From positions 109,576,778 through 109,640,777 of the forward strand of contig JAVHZZ010000010.1 of NCBI GenBank assembly GCA_036250195.1: a DNA stretch of 64,000 nt. Reading direction: 5' to 3'. Under the pieces are notes generated by a model, which saw only the letters and a list, made by a program, of their open reading frames with translations, did not search any database and had not been told where the DNA came from. A program made the position numbers and the translations under genes. Source of the stretch: Mixophyes australis. Taxonomy: Eukaryota; Chordata; Amphibia; Anura; Limnodynastidae. Below, piece after piece: positions 26,102 to 36,622 of the stretch; position 1 is the first letter of the stretch, and the number at the start of each line of letters is the position of its first letter.

Positions 26102-26950
26102 TTTCATCATCATCATCATCATCATTGTTTATTTACATGGTGCCACAGAATCTGCCTGAAATGGTCATACAGATAAGACCAAATAAGCACGGTGGCTAAG
26201 TGGTTAGTACTTCTTCCTCACAGCACTGGGGTCATGAATTCAATTCCCGACCATGGCCTTATCTGTGTGGAGTTTGTATGTTCTCCCCGTGTTTGCGGGG
26301 GTTTCCTCCGGGTGCTCCGGTTTCCTCCCACACTCCAAAAACATACTGGTAGGTTAATTGGCTGCTATCAAATTGACCCTAGTCTCTCTGTCTGTCTGTC
26401 TGTGTGTGTGTGTTAGGGGAATTTGGACTGTAAGTTCAATGGGGCAGGGACTGATGTGAGTGAGTTCTCTGTACAGCGCTGCGGAATTAGTGGCGCTATA
26501 TAAATAAATGATGATGATGACATACAAGTAAACAGTACATGGATACAGTTGAGCAGAATAATAAATGCTTGCAACTAACAGAACATATGTCCTGTCATAC
26601 AGAATACAGCGTAAGACATACAAGGAAGACGGGGAGTGGACAGACATGTCACATGGGGCAGAGGAGCCTGACCCTAAGAGCTGACATTCTAGAGGGTGGG
26701 GGTAATAAGAGACAGTAGGCACAATGTTTAGCAGTCCATGTGGGCCGCAGGTTAGGTGGTGGCTAAGTAGTCCAAGTTGCAGGAGGGTAGGTTGTCATAT
26801 TTATTCATCAGCTCTGAGCGCTGGAGTAGAAAGGAAGGAGCAGAGATCATGGTGTAGAGGAGACCACGATGGAGCAGAGGCCTAGATAGTGTGAAGGCTT
26901 GGAGCCCGCGGGTAGCCCTGCCTGGTCCGAGATGGAGGATATTGGTTAAT
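26102..26950 (-). mobile_element. L2/SINE-like element interrupted by a SINE
   Basis: A (cat)n run and an inverted L2-type tail (tgtttatttacatggtgccac) start at 26104. Related purine-rich sequence continues after the SINE, from 26521 to about 26950. The right boundary is uncertain. Confidence 0.45.
26187..26520 (+). mobile_element. Complete tRNA-headed SINE with L2-like tail
   Basis: The head has a box A-like tggctaagtggttagtac and a box B-like aattcaattcccgacc, as in tRNA-derived SINEs transcribed by RNA polymerase III. The body has a gtttcctcccacactcc block, followed by an aattgaccctag word. The 3' end is gcgctatataaataaa plus (tga)n, the same tail as L2, so L2 machinery probably moved it. 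The flanks share cataca-type words (26166 and 26521), a possible imperfect target-site duplication. Confidence 0.85.
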
Positions 26951-27279
26951 TGTATCAATAACTCTGGTCAAGATGATTTTTTTTCACAAGAATAGTGATT
27001 CTAGAGCAGTTTTAAATTCTAAATTTAAATATGTAATTAGAATTATTCCATCAGGCTCAGTGTGTTTCTGGCAGTTACTTTGCTTGTTTCCTCTTTTAGT
27101 GTTATTTATGGCCTGTCATAGACACAGACACACAGGGCCATACAAACAATATACAGGGGCCAGATGAGTGATGATTGTTCATAGACTCATCAAGTGACAA
27201 CTTGCAGGCTGTGCTTCTGCATAACGGCAGTAACCTCCCATCAATACTTGCAGCGCATGACGCTGATATGAAAGAGACC
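26951..27279. other. Intergenic stretch, nothing recognised
   Basis: No gene or repeat was recognised. Confidence 0.35.
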
Positions 27280-27891
27280 TATCAAAATATGAATTTGCTG
27301 TAAGAAAAAATCAGTATGAAAAATATAACTGGAATATCTGTGGTGATTTGAAGGTCATTGCTTAATTGCTGGGTTTGCAACTTGGGTACACTAAATTCTG
27401 CTGTTCCTTGTGTGAATGGGACAGCAGGGATAGGAAGTATCGCTACATTACAAAACAATGGCCTCAAGGTGTATCTCTTATTACTGGACAGAAAAATGAG
27501 GTAAATACCCCTTTAGTGGATTCTGAAAAAGTGTATTTACCTTTACTGCATATTAAACTAGGATGGATGAAACAATTTGTGGAAGCAATTGATAAAAACT
27601 CTGCTGCATTTATGCATTTGAAATCTATATTTCCAAAAGTAAGTGATACAAAACTGAGAGAAGGAATTTTTATAGGACCACAAAAAAGATCAGTACTGGA
27701 TGATGAACATTTTCAGGGCCTGTTAAATCCACAGGAAAAAGCAGCCTGGTCGTCATTCTCCGATCTCTGTTCTTGTTTTCTTGGAAATCATCAAGCTGAA
27801 AACTATCGTGATCTAGTGAGTGATCTAGTGAGTTCATACAAAGCTATGAGATGCAACATGTCTTTAAATTGTCACTTCTTGGACTCCCACC

Positions 27892-27922
<31 letters not shown>

Positions 27923-29135
27923 TTTTATTTATAAGGCGCCACAAGGCGTCCGCAGCGCCGTACAGAGACAAACAAATTATAATACAATGGAAGACAGCAC
28001 AGTACAGTAAACAGTAAGCACAGCAACTCAGTAAGCTCAATGCACAGCTAGAGAGGGCGGGGAAGGGGGAGGTAGGATCCGCAAATGACGGGGCCCAAGA
28101 AGGAGGGCGCGGAAGACAGGGAGACCCCAGGGGGGAGGAGGGAGCAAGAGTGGACGTGGAGTGGAGCCTCGAGGAGGAGGGCTAAGTAGCTGGAGAGCAG
28201 AGTTAGAAGTGGTGGAAACAGGAGGAGAGGTGGCCCTGCTCAGAGGAGCGTACAATCTAAGGGGAGGGGTGGACACACAGAGAGACGCAGGGGAGAGAAG
28301 GAGAGTAGGGGGACGGAGGCAGAAGATAAGGTAGGAAGTTAAGTGGGAGACAGAAAGGCTTTAAGAAAAAGGTGGGTCTTTAGGGCCCGTTTGAAACTGG
28401 ACAGATTAGGGGAAGTTCTGATGGAGGGAGGGAGCTTGTTCCAGTGGAGGGGGGCAGCGCAGGCGAAGTCTTGGATACGCGCGTGGGAGGAGGTTATAAG
28501 GGGGGAAGAGAGACGACGGTCAGAGGCAGAACGGAGAGGGCGGGATGGAGCATGAATAGAGAGGAGGGTGGAGATGTAGGGCGCAGTGGAGTTGGCGAGG
28601 GCCTTGTAGGTGAGTGTGAGGAGCTTAAAGAGGATTCTGAAGGGGAATGGGAGCCAGTGAAGGGCTAGGTAGAGGGGGGAGACAGAAGAGGAGCGGCGAG
28701 AAAGGAAAATAAGCCTAGCGGCAGCATTAAGAGCAGATCGAAGGGGATCGAGATGGAAGTGCGGGAGGCCAGTGAGGAGGAGGTTGCAGTAGTCCAGGTG
28801 GGAGATGATCAGAGAGTGGATAAGGCATTTGGTGGCATCTTGGGAGAAGAAGGGCCGGATGCGAGCAATGTTACGCAGCTGGAAGCGGCAGGATTTAGCA
28901 AGAGAGAGGATGTGGGGGCCAAAGGAGAGAGAGGAGTCAAGGATGACACCAAGGCAGCGAATTTGGGGGACACCTAGACCTCTTTCCAGACAATCTTTGT
29001 GCTGCGGTGATAAGTTACGGCGAGCGTTTCCATCAGCAGATTTCTAAGCTGTATAGAGGTACCAAGACAAACGGAGTTCCAGCATGATGGCTGACTATTA
29101 CTGGACCATGCAGAGAGACATCCCAAAGGCAAAAT
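27280..29135 (+). pseudogene. Repetitive transposon-type ORF, split by an L2
   Basis: The left part (27300-27893) reads NWNICGDLKVIA, a stop at about 27365, then LLGLQLGYTKFCCSLCEWDS and, about 60 residues on, LPLLHIKLGWMKQFV, then GLLNPQEKAAW, FLGNHQAENY and SLNCHFLDSHL. After the L2 at 27894-28970 it resumes in register with HLDLFPDN, YGERFHQQIS and ADYYWTMQRD. From memory this matches a protein family found in many copies in animal genomes, with the hallmark HFLxSHLDFFPxN and GERFHQDI. I cannot name the transposon class. The paired cysteines in FCCSLCEW suggest a metal-binding motif. The in-frame stop, the frame slips near 29010 and 29070 and the L2 insertion make it dead. Confidence 0.7.
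27894..28970 (-). mobile_element. L2-clade LINE 3' end inserted in a transposon ORF
   Basis: This is the same subfamily as 30529-31392: (ttatta)n, then an inverted tail tttataaggcgccacaagg, a purine-rich UTR and a minus-strand ORF2 C-terminus. The hexamer caccta lies at 27888-27893 and again at 28971-28976. Removing the element and one copy rejoins the interrupted reading frame exactly, so the boundaries are firm. The length is 1077 bp, 5'-truncated. Confidence 0.9.
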
Positions 29136-29322
29136 AAGCCCAAAAATCATCATCTACAACTTTTAAGGTCAGCCAGAATGAGCTGTATATTTATCATTTA
29201 AACTTACACAAGTACTAATTTTATAAAACTTTAAACGTATGTCTAAAAAATACCCTGATGGAAAAAATCTGAATGCATACTCCAATTCAGTACAAAAAAT
29301 ACATTTAGATTCAGTTTATATA
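29136..29322. other. Short unassigned spacer
   Basis: Nothing was recognised between the transposon ORF remnant and the LTR-like element. Confidence 0.4.
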
Positions 29323-29654
29323 GTTCTTGTCACGACTCCGAATGGTTTTGTAGATCCCTTACCTCTGTCTATATAGGACTTGCCCAGGAGTGCGGAGTCT
29401 AACGGATAGGAGGTATTCACCAGGGATCCCCGCAAGGGGATATGGACTCCGCTGCTCCTATTCCGCAGGTCGCAGTCTCCCAGGCAAGGACTGACAGAGG
29501 GTAGTGGAGGCAACACACAATGAAGCAGTGGATGTGGTAACACAAAGTTAAGAGTTCAAGGCTCACAGGTTTAAGTATTAATAGTAATAAAACACTGGAG
29601 ATAATAGTAATGCTGTAGAATAGTATATTGACTGATGGTACAATAGTAATGGAA

Positions 29655-29656
<2 letters not shown>

Positions 29657-29708
<52 letters not shown>
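29657..29708. repeat. (TA)n microsatellite
   Basis: About 26 AT dinucleotides lie inside the LTR-like element. Confidence 0.95.
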
Positions 29709-29711
<3 letters not shown>

Positions 29712-30528
29712 ACGGCAGATATTGAACACACTGCAATTTGGACACAGGCAGGATGCAGATCACATTATGCTACTTCATAGTTGGTAACTCTTGACAACTG
29801 CATGGGATGAGTAAAAAAATAGTTCAAACATAAAGATGATAAACGGAGAATGTTTGGATCCAATAACGTAACACACGGCAGATAAATGTGAATCACTGGT
29901 CAGCAATAGTCCCGAGAGAATGGTAATGTAGAACTGCTGATCTGAAGACAAAGATGATTCTACGTAGCAGGTGGGTTACAGGTATCACAATGATTCTCAG
30001 GATAGAACAGCAATAATCGTTGAACTAATAGGTTCTACTAGTAACAGTCCCAAACGATGAAATTGAACAGAAGACACATCAAACAGTTCGTTACCTAGAA
30101 GTAGCAAAGAATGTAGAGTATCCAAGCCGAGTGTAGAACTGCAGATGACTGATATCTTCCAGTACTAAACTTATCAATGAAGAAATAGCACTGTTTGGTC
30201 AGCCGAGTAAAAGCAGAAACTTGAATCGTAGAACTAGCTTTAAATGCAGCAGACAACTCATAGGAAAAGTTCAACATGCAGGTAACAGCGGAGAAGAGCA
30301 TACGATGAGCCCACTGTGGAACTGCAAGTGACAGGCACCCTTAACCGCAGACCGTAGTAATTCAGCGGGCAGATTAATCACAGGGAAAGTCTCAATAGAA
30401 CCCAGCTTGAAAGTACAAACGATAGGTGTGCAGCATTAACCACAGGTGAAGCAATGAATCAACTCACAGTGGACGTCAACATGTAGGCTTGATAGCAGCG
30501 AGGAGTTCAGCAGACCAGCGTGGAACTA

Positions 30529-31392
30529 TTATTATTATTAATTTTTATTTATAGGGCGCCACTAGGTGTCCGTAGCGCCGTACAGGGACAAACGAGATTA
30601 CAATACGAGGTGAGACAGCACAGTACAGTAAACAATAATCACAGTAACTCAGTGAGCTCAAAGCACCGCTAGAGGGGCGGAGAAGGGGAGAGGGGAAGGT
30701 CCGCCAACGACGGAGTCCAAGAGGCACGGATGACAGGGAGACCCCTAGAGGGGAGAGGAGGGAGCGAGAGGGGACGCGGGAAAGAGGGTCCTCAAGGAGG
30801 AGGGCTAAGTAGCTGGAGAGCAGAGTTAACAGTGGTGAAGACAGGAGGAGAGAATACCCTGCTCAAAGGAGCGTACAATCTAAGGGGTGGGGTAGACAGA
30901 CAGAGAGACACGGGGAGAGATGGAGGAACGGAGGATAAGGATAAGGGGGCAGGAAGAGGCAGAAGAAAAGGTAGGAAGTTAAGTGGGAGACTGGAAGGCT
31001 TTAAGAAAAAGGTGGGTTTTTAAAGCCCGTTTGAAACTGGACAGATTAGGGGAAGTTCTGATGGAGGGAGGGAGCTTGTTCCAGTGGAGGGGGGCAGCAC
31101 GGGCGAAGTCTTGGATACGCGCGTGGGAGGGGGTGATCAGGGGGGAAGAGAGGCGACGGTCATTGGCAGAACGGAGAGGGCGGGATGGAGCATGAATAGA
31201 GAGGAGGGTGGAGATGTGGGGTGCAGTGGAGTTGGCGAAGGGCCTTGTATGTAAGAGTGAGGAGCTTGAACAGGATTCTATAGGGGAAGGGGAGCCAGTG
31301 AAGGGATTGGTAGAGGGGGGAGACAGAAGAGGAGCGGCGAGAAAGGAAGATGAGCCTAGCGGCTGCATTAAGTACCGATCGAAGGGGAGCGA
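30529..31392 (-). mobile_element. L2-clade LINE 3' end nested in the LTR-like element
   Basis: The minus strand encodes the L2 ORF2 C-terminus (RSANDRRLSS, APLHWNKLPPS, RALKTHLFLKAF). It is flanked by gaacta at 30523-30528 and 31393-31398. Joining the flanks restores gcgtggaactacagg, a phrase repeated intact at 31474-31488, which proves the insertion point. It is very similar to 27894-28970, so the two copies are of one subfamily. Confidence 0.92.
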
Positions 31393-31565
31393 GAACTACA
31401 GGTACCAGTTACTAGAGTTGTAGATTGCAGTAGTCCAGCGAACAGATAACAAGAGCGAGAAGTTCAGCAGGCAGCGTGGAACTACAGGTAACCGGCACTA
31501 TGGTTGTAGATTGCAGAAGTCCAGCAAGCAGTTAACAACAGCGAGAAGGTCAGCAGAGGACAAAC
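31393..31565. repeat. Tandem repeats with 86-bp period in the LTR-like element
   Basis: Units carry gaactacaggta, a gttgtagattgcag word, agtccagc and agcgagaag. The spacing of gaactac at 31393 and 31479 is 86 bp. A related unit precedes the L2 insertion. Confidence 0.7.
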
Positions 31566-31825
31566 GGGAGGTCAAGTAATGTCATCCAGGACCTAATGCA
31601 GACTGAGTAATATGAAGAACAGGCAATGAGCCAAGGACCATGGATAGTTTAAATAATACTCCAGAGCCAATGAGAATCGGGAGAAGGTCCAGAACAAGGC
31701 AGCCAAGAACACCTGTGTAAAAGTAGTATCTCAGAAACAGGAATAGGCTCAATCACAGTTCCTAGAAGCAAGTCACAGTGCCGGCACTTATCTATGGGAC
31801 CGGCGTTGACAGTTCTTTTGTACAC

Positions 31826-31918
31826 ATTCTAGCTTTCATTCGTCTACATTCTAGAAAATGATAGCTAGAATCTGATTGGTTGCTGTGGGCAACACCTCCA
31901 CTTTTCCTTTAGAAGGTC
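31826..31918. repeat. Dispersed palindromic repeat, copy 1
   Basis: It contains attctagctttcatt, then tctagaaaatgatagctaga, and then caacacctccactttt. The same string of words recurs at 62021-62120. The core is an imperfect palindrome, typical of a small MITE. Confidence 0.65.
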
Positions 31919-32148
31919 TGACCATACGCCCCAAAGTGTTTGATGGATACCCAGAAATGTGAAGGAATAGTCACCATCATTAATATCAAAAGAAATTTTT
32001 GATTACAGATTTGGAACCAGACTGATTGTGAATTAATCCGACATATTGACTGTGTTTTCTATAGGTTTCTGGTACTTCATCAATCTGCCAATAATAACCT
32101 GAAAATCATAATAAAATATCAGTGACAATTTTAGGAAACATCCTGGGC
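31919..32148. other. Short unassigned spacer
   Basis: Nothing was recognised. Confidence 0.35.
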
Positions 32149-33125
32149 CTGATTCATTACCAAATGCAAAATGAATGAAATGTCCATTTTTTTAAAAAAA
32201 AAAAAACGAACGTACATCGAGTACACGCACGTCCGTATTTAACAAGGAGCGAATGTACAGATACGTCTGGTGATGAATACGGGTCTAGGTCCGCTCTGCT
32301 CTAACAGACAATACACTGCAGGATACGTCCAATACATATGTGGGATATAAAGTCCCAGCAGAATGCACAGAAAAAAGAAAAAATATTCAATTAATGTCAC
32401 CTATTAATAATATAATCATTAATGACAAAACATTAAATAATAAAAGTGTTTTGTTTTTGTTTAACCCCCATAAAATACATTTATTAGGATGTTATTAATG
32501 TCTAATGTACATAAAATACATTGTTACAGTTGCTCCTGATACAAACACATGTTCTGTTTTTCCTTGTTTATAGCTCTAAACAAGGAAAAACAGCTATAAA
32601 CATACTGCAAACATCTCCCACTCTAGAAGAGCCACCTGACGGCCGTATTCGTGTATACTATCTCGCCTGTTCTGCCCCCATCCCCCCCCCCCCCCCCCCC
32701 TCTCTATCCCCATCCTATCTCCCCACAGGTCGCGCCACGGAAAAAACAAAGAAACAACCAACAAAAACCGGAACTGGAACATCCGGAGCATCCGTCAAGG
32801 CAGCACCAACCCTCATAACAACGAAACAAAGCGCAGACGCCCCAGGTAAGCCCTTTCATAAGGGTCCCTACCACCCACTCCACAAACACATGTTCTAGCT
32901 GTATACACAGCCGTCATCACTAGTAATCAGCACTTACACCCGACCTGTAGCTGGTGCAAGTGATACCTCAGAAATACCCGAAGATTGAATCAGACGCTGC
33001 CGCGTGCGCTCGAGCTCGGAGCGCCCTCACTGTACATTGACTATGTGCATACAGCCAGTCCGCTCGCCGCTTCGCCCATGAAACCATAGGCTGTAGTCAG
33101 GATCCTTTGTGCTTGAAGACTAATT
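32149..33125 (-). mobile_element. MITE family A copy (reverse orientation), carrying an insertion
   Basis: The start gggcctgattcatta is followed by sequence that is the reverse complement of 34676-35411, e.g. gatacgtctggtgatgaata at about 32259, ggtccgctctgctctaac at about 32289 and agccgtcatcactagtaat at about 32909. Homology fades at about 33125. Its 32556-32881 part is absent from the other copies and is a separate insertion. Confidence 0.75.
32556..32881. mobile_element. 326-bp insertion with 15-bp target duplication
   Basis: The words acaaacacatgttct at 32541-32555 and 32882-32896 are identical and flank sequence missing from the paralogous MITE at 34676-35411. The insert opens with a perfect 15-bp-arm hairpin (32556-32570 and 32577-32591), has a C-run at about 32682-32700 and closes with a weaker hairpin (ggtaagcccttt with aagggtccctacc). 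There is no A-tail. The duplication length favours target-primed retroposition or an unfamiliar transposon. A 125-codon frame spans it, but also spans the junctions, so it is probably chance. Confidence 0.65.
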
Positions 33126-33659
33126 GGATGTTATTGTGGGAGGACTCAGGGAACAGCAGGGGGTGGGGACCTGCTAAAGCTGAGGTGTGTTAGAGCGGAT
33201 TAATCAATGGAGGAAAAAGCCCCATGACACTGCTTACCACCAGCGGTAGCTCATGCCGGCGGTGTGATCCCATGACCTCCCCATGCCTGTACTCTGTAAT
33301 TAAAGCATTTTTAATAAATGAAGGCTTTAAAAAGATTTGTATTTTTTAAATACATTTCATCTATTTTTTTAAACATTGTTTCAACATTAGTGAAACAAAG
33401 TCCAGATCTGGGGTCAGCTGGTAAATTAACTCTAACCGCTCTGGACCAGTATCGCCAACATGGTAGATTATCACTCAGGTACCCCAGTGTTATTTTATTA
33501 TATGTTATTTTTTTTGGTAAACTGCGGCGATAGGTGTTTTTTTTTTAACGTCGCAGTAAGTCGGACTAAGGAGCTGTATTGATAAATAGGCCTCATAGTT
33601 ACAAATCAAAATTGTGATCTGTTGCCCGTTGGGGGAGATTCAAGTCAACTCGATGGGTT
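33126..33659. other. Intergenic stretch, nothing recognised
   Basis: No gene was seen. The phrase gctgtattgataaatagg at about 33571 resembles the opening of short dispersed frog repeats. Confidence 0.35.
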
Positions 33660-33684
33660 GTCGGACATCACCGCGATGTCCGGC
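33660..33684. repeat. Imperfect 10-bp-arm hairpin
   Basis: gtcggacatc pairs with gatgtccggc across a 5-bp loop, one G-T type mismatch. A further gtgtccggc stands at about 33740. It probably belongs to a small dispersed repeat. Confidence 0.55.
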
Positions 33685-33749
33685 TGTGGTCATTGCCGAA
33701 GGAATCTCCACTTATTTCCCTGCGGGGACATCGCCTCGGTGTCCGGCAA

Positions 33750-34675
33750 GAAATAGCAAAGTGCTGTCTGGCCTATATGAGCACATCTTGCTCTCTGGAT
33801 AAACCAACCTGCAGCCAGATCGAGGGGTTCTGAGATTAACGTTTCTTCCCTGGGTACAGGGAGCCCCTGAGCTACAGAGGTGTAAAGTATATTGTTATGT
33901 CCTTGTTAATAACTGAAGGAGATTCCACCCTTTATAAAAAAAAAAGTTAAATAAAAGAAGCGACCATCTGAGTTTGTGCTCTCTTGCATCTGTAAGTAAT
34001 GACGAATGTGCCGCAGTGACAGTCTGCCATGCCAAGCAAACAGCGCACACGTCTTCAGTCTGCTTGGCAACCAGATTACCAGCTGTTGCCTTTATTTGTG
34101 TCGCACACAAGGTGTACTTTGAAGATAATGCACAGCGTTGCCAAACTTGCTACTTCTCCGGTTTCAGACTCTGTGTGGCAAATCCAGACGGCCAGATTAA
34201 GAAAAATTACTGGGGATTCAGAAAAAATCTGTATGACGCGAGGAGGAGACAAAAGGGCAAAATAAAATCTAAAACAATCCCCACACAGAGGAGACGCATA
34301 TCCCTTTGCCAAAAGAAGAAGAAAGAAAAGGTAGGGGGGGGGGGGGGGGGGACACGTACAAGCACATAAAACGCCAGATAAACAAGATGAAAAACATTTC
34401 TGAAGAGCATGAAGCTAATATTAGTCCCTTCATAAAGCCGGGCGGATTAATGGATCAGAAATCTCAGTGCCCGAGGAGACGGAGAGAATCTTCAATAGCT
34501 CCGCACATATATAGGACATTTGCTGGGATCACAAAGCACAGACCCAATGCAGGAGAATCCTTTGCTTATTAGTTGTAAATCACATTACCGTCTTTTCTGT
34601 ATGGCGGCAGCATAAGCCGTCACGCCGAACAATGCTCCTGGATACTCCAGTCCTATTTAGTACATTTTATATACT
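33750..34675. other. Intergenic stretch with poly-G tract
   Basis: No gene was seen; a 131-codon frame (33974-34369) has no family features and runs into the G-tract at 34334-34351, which is an 18-base homopolymer. Confidence 0.4.
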
Positions 34676-35411
34676 ATGGGTCTTATGCATTAAGGGACGT
34701 AAATGGCGATTTTGTGCGTATTTTCTCTGCGCATGCCCAGAACCGGACCATACGCCAGAGAACACAGCAATGGTCAATTCATATTTGAGTGCAAAGGACC
34801 GTAGTACAGCCTACGATTATCATGGGCGGAATGGGGACAGGACTGGGCGTATGCCCATAGTCACTGTACAGTCGGGGCGTGCCAAGCTGGAGCGCACGCA
34901 GCAGTGTTTGGTTCAAGCTTTGGGCATCTCTCAGGTACATGTTTTTCAGTCGTATCACTGGCACCAGCTACAGGTCAGGTGTAAGTGCTTATTACTAGTG
35001 ATGACGGCTGTGTATACAGCTACAACATGTGTTTGCAATCAGGAGCAACTGTAACAATGTATTTTATGTACAGTAGACATTAATATCATCCTAATAAATG
35101 TATTTCATGGGAAAAAATAAAATAAAAAAACTTCATTTTTAATGTTTTGTTATTAATGACTATATTATTGACAGGTGATATTAATTAGTTTTTTTTCCTC
35201 TGCATTCTTTTGGGACTGTATATTCCACACCATTGGACATATCCTGCAGTGTTTGTTAGAGCAGAGCGGACCTAGACCCGTATTCATCACCAGACGTATC
35301 TTCACATCCGCTCCTTGTCGCGTTTGGATGTGCATATACCCAATTTATGTGCGTCTGTAAAAAGAACACAGATTACGTTCAGTACGGGTCCCTTAACGAA
35401 TCAGGCCCTAT
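34676..35411 (+). mobile_element. MITE family A, most complete copy
   Basis: The ends are gggtcttatgcattaaggga and tcccttaacgaatcaggccc, an imperfect terminal inverted repeat of the gggcctgattcattaa type. It is about 736 bp and has no coding capacity. It is the reference copy for those at 12910, 19641, 32149 and 42836. Confidence 0.75.
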
Positions 35412-35829
35412 GACTTTAATGTCTTCCCTAGAAGTTGATGGAAGTCAAGAGGTATCGACTAATGCACTTTAAATCAGGCCACTCGGGTTCACTTAGATAC
35501 ATTACAAATGAAATTGCTCGTCTTGTGTGCAGGCCGGGTACATCCACTGGATGAAGGAGCAGTTTCCTCTTCAGCTGCTAAGGGAGAAACTGAATATCAC
35601 CTTATAAACAACTGTGTATATTAAACCTGCCTGTGTTGCACCGGCAGGGAGGGACGGTCTCTCATCCCTTCACTTGGTAACACCAAGTTATATATACATA
35701 TAGATTTATACGTCTTGCAGGTCCCTATGTGTGGACGCAGGCTCCTTACACTTGACAATGTGACTGTGTCATCATCTCTCTCCTCCCCTCTCTTCCACAC
35801 GTAGATGCACACACAGACTGACTGCGCTT
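35412..35829. other. Unassigned stretch upstream of LMO1 promoter region
   Basis: No gene or repeat was recognised. Confidence 0.35.
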
Positions 35830-36600
35830 TTGTGTTTTGTCAGAATTAATGAGAAAAGTTCTCTTGCCCTAGGGGTAATTAGTGTCCTTGGAGTTAAATA
35901 AGCTAATACTTAGACACCCCTAGCACAGCCAATTATGTTTGTGTATTGAATAATTGATTCAAAGGAGGGGGAAGGGTTTGCTAATCAGATCTGAGCATAA
36001 TGAATTGATTTAATTAACAAGGGGATCTTAGGGTCTCTGGGAAAAAAACGAGAGCATTTCACCAGCAGCAGGATAATACTCGGCACATAAATTGAGAGAG
36101 GAAGGCAGGCAGCACATTTGCTTTCAGAGGCAGAATCGCAGATTTTTCTTCTCTCAGAATATAATTTTAGATTAGAGAAAAGCACTTTAGAAGCTCGTGA
36201 AGCTCAGACGTAGTACCAGCCGGGGCTATGAGCTATCACATACAATTACATTAAGACAAATTTTATTCTGCAAATTGAACAATCCTGGGAAGCAAATTGC
36301 TGGAGACTCAGCCTACAATCCCCCTATTCAAACTGTAGGCTTAGTTCATGCAATTTTTCCAGGTGCAGGAGAAAGAGGATCAAACTGTTTTTGTATTAGC
36401 GACGCTGAGCAGTTCTGAATGTAATCCAAGCTTGGTGCAATCTAGGCTAAAAGTCACACAATTGTGCAATTATAGCTGGCTCGCTGGCAGAGGACGGTCG
36501 GCTGCATAGTAGCGTGTCTGTGTTCCGAGAAACGTGTCCTTCATTCTGTGCGGAGGCTTCTAGTGACGGAGCATCCGAGCTCCCTTCAGCCTCTGGGAGA
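35830..36600 (+). promoter_or_regulatory. LMO1: LMO1 upstream promoter region and 5' UTR
   Basis: This is repeat-free sequence leading into the upstream LMO1 first exon. It contains TAAT-type cores (gggtaattagtg at about 35873, tgaataattgattc at about 35947) and a block at 36020-36600 that resembles 47725-48250 in order. Shared words include a tctctgggaa/ctctgggaa pair, cataaattgag/gataaattgag, taccagcc, attaagacaaat/attaagacagat, aaattgaac/acattgaac, gcaaattgc, gaatgtaatccaagc/gaatgtgattctagc, and gacggagcatc. No TATA box is evident, and the transcription start cannot be fixed. Confidence 0.6.
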
Positions 36601-36622
36601 ATGGTGCTGGATAAAGAGGACG
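36601..36622 (+). CDS. LMO1: LMO1 alternative first coding exon, upstream
   Basis: The 22-base coding part reads M-V-L-D-K-E-D plus the first base of a glycine codon and is followed by a consensus donor gtgagt (36623). The start context gagaATGg has A at -3 and G at +4. Among LIM-only proteins, only LMO1 (rhombotin-1) is known to me to begin MMVLDKEDG or, in an alternative isoform, MVLDxEDG; LMO2, LMO3 and LMO4 start differently. The LIM-only protein is a nuclear bridging factor with two LIM zinc-binding domains, acting with LDB1 and bHLH/GATA partners. Only the N-terminus is here. The LIM exons must lie beyond the window. A second, near-identical first exon lies 11.65 kb downstream. Confidence 0.85.

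Larger units (their letters stand above)
29328..31811. mobile_element. Solo-LTR-like element with 5-bp duplication
   Basis: The element begins tgtcacgactccg and ends gccggcgttgaca, i.e. TG...CA with short inverted ends, and the pentamer gttct flanks it on both sides (29323-29327 and 31812-31816). TG/CA ends with a 5-bp duplication are the signature of LTR-retrotransposon integration. No pol is present inside. Without the nested L2 it is about 1.6 kb, long for an LTR, and it holds an AT microsatellite and tandem repeats with 86-bp spacing. A non-autonomous LTR element is an alternative to a solo LTR. Confidence 0.75.

Noticed and set aside
26187..26260. Functional tRNA gene
   Set aside because: Box A- and B-like words are present, but the rest is a SINE body and L2 tail, and there is no cloverleaf with an anticodon arm.
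28343..28977. Plus-strand 70-80-codon Gly/Glu/Arg-rich frames
   Set aside because: They are antisense to L2 ORF2 and its purine-rich UTR; the real remnant is on the minus strand.
32521..32898. 125-codon frame as a small gene
   Set aside because: It runs across both junctions of an insertion in a MITE and through a poly-C tract; no family resemblance.
33974..34369. 131-codon frame as a gene
   Set aside because: No domain or codon signal, and it ends in a poly-G tract.
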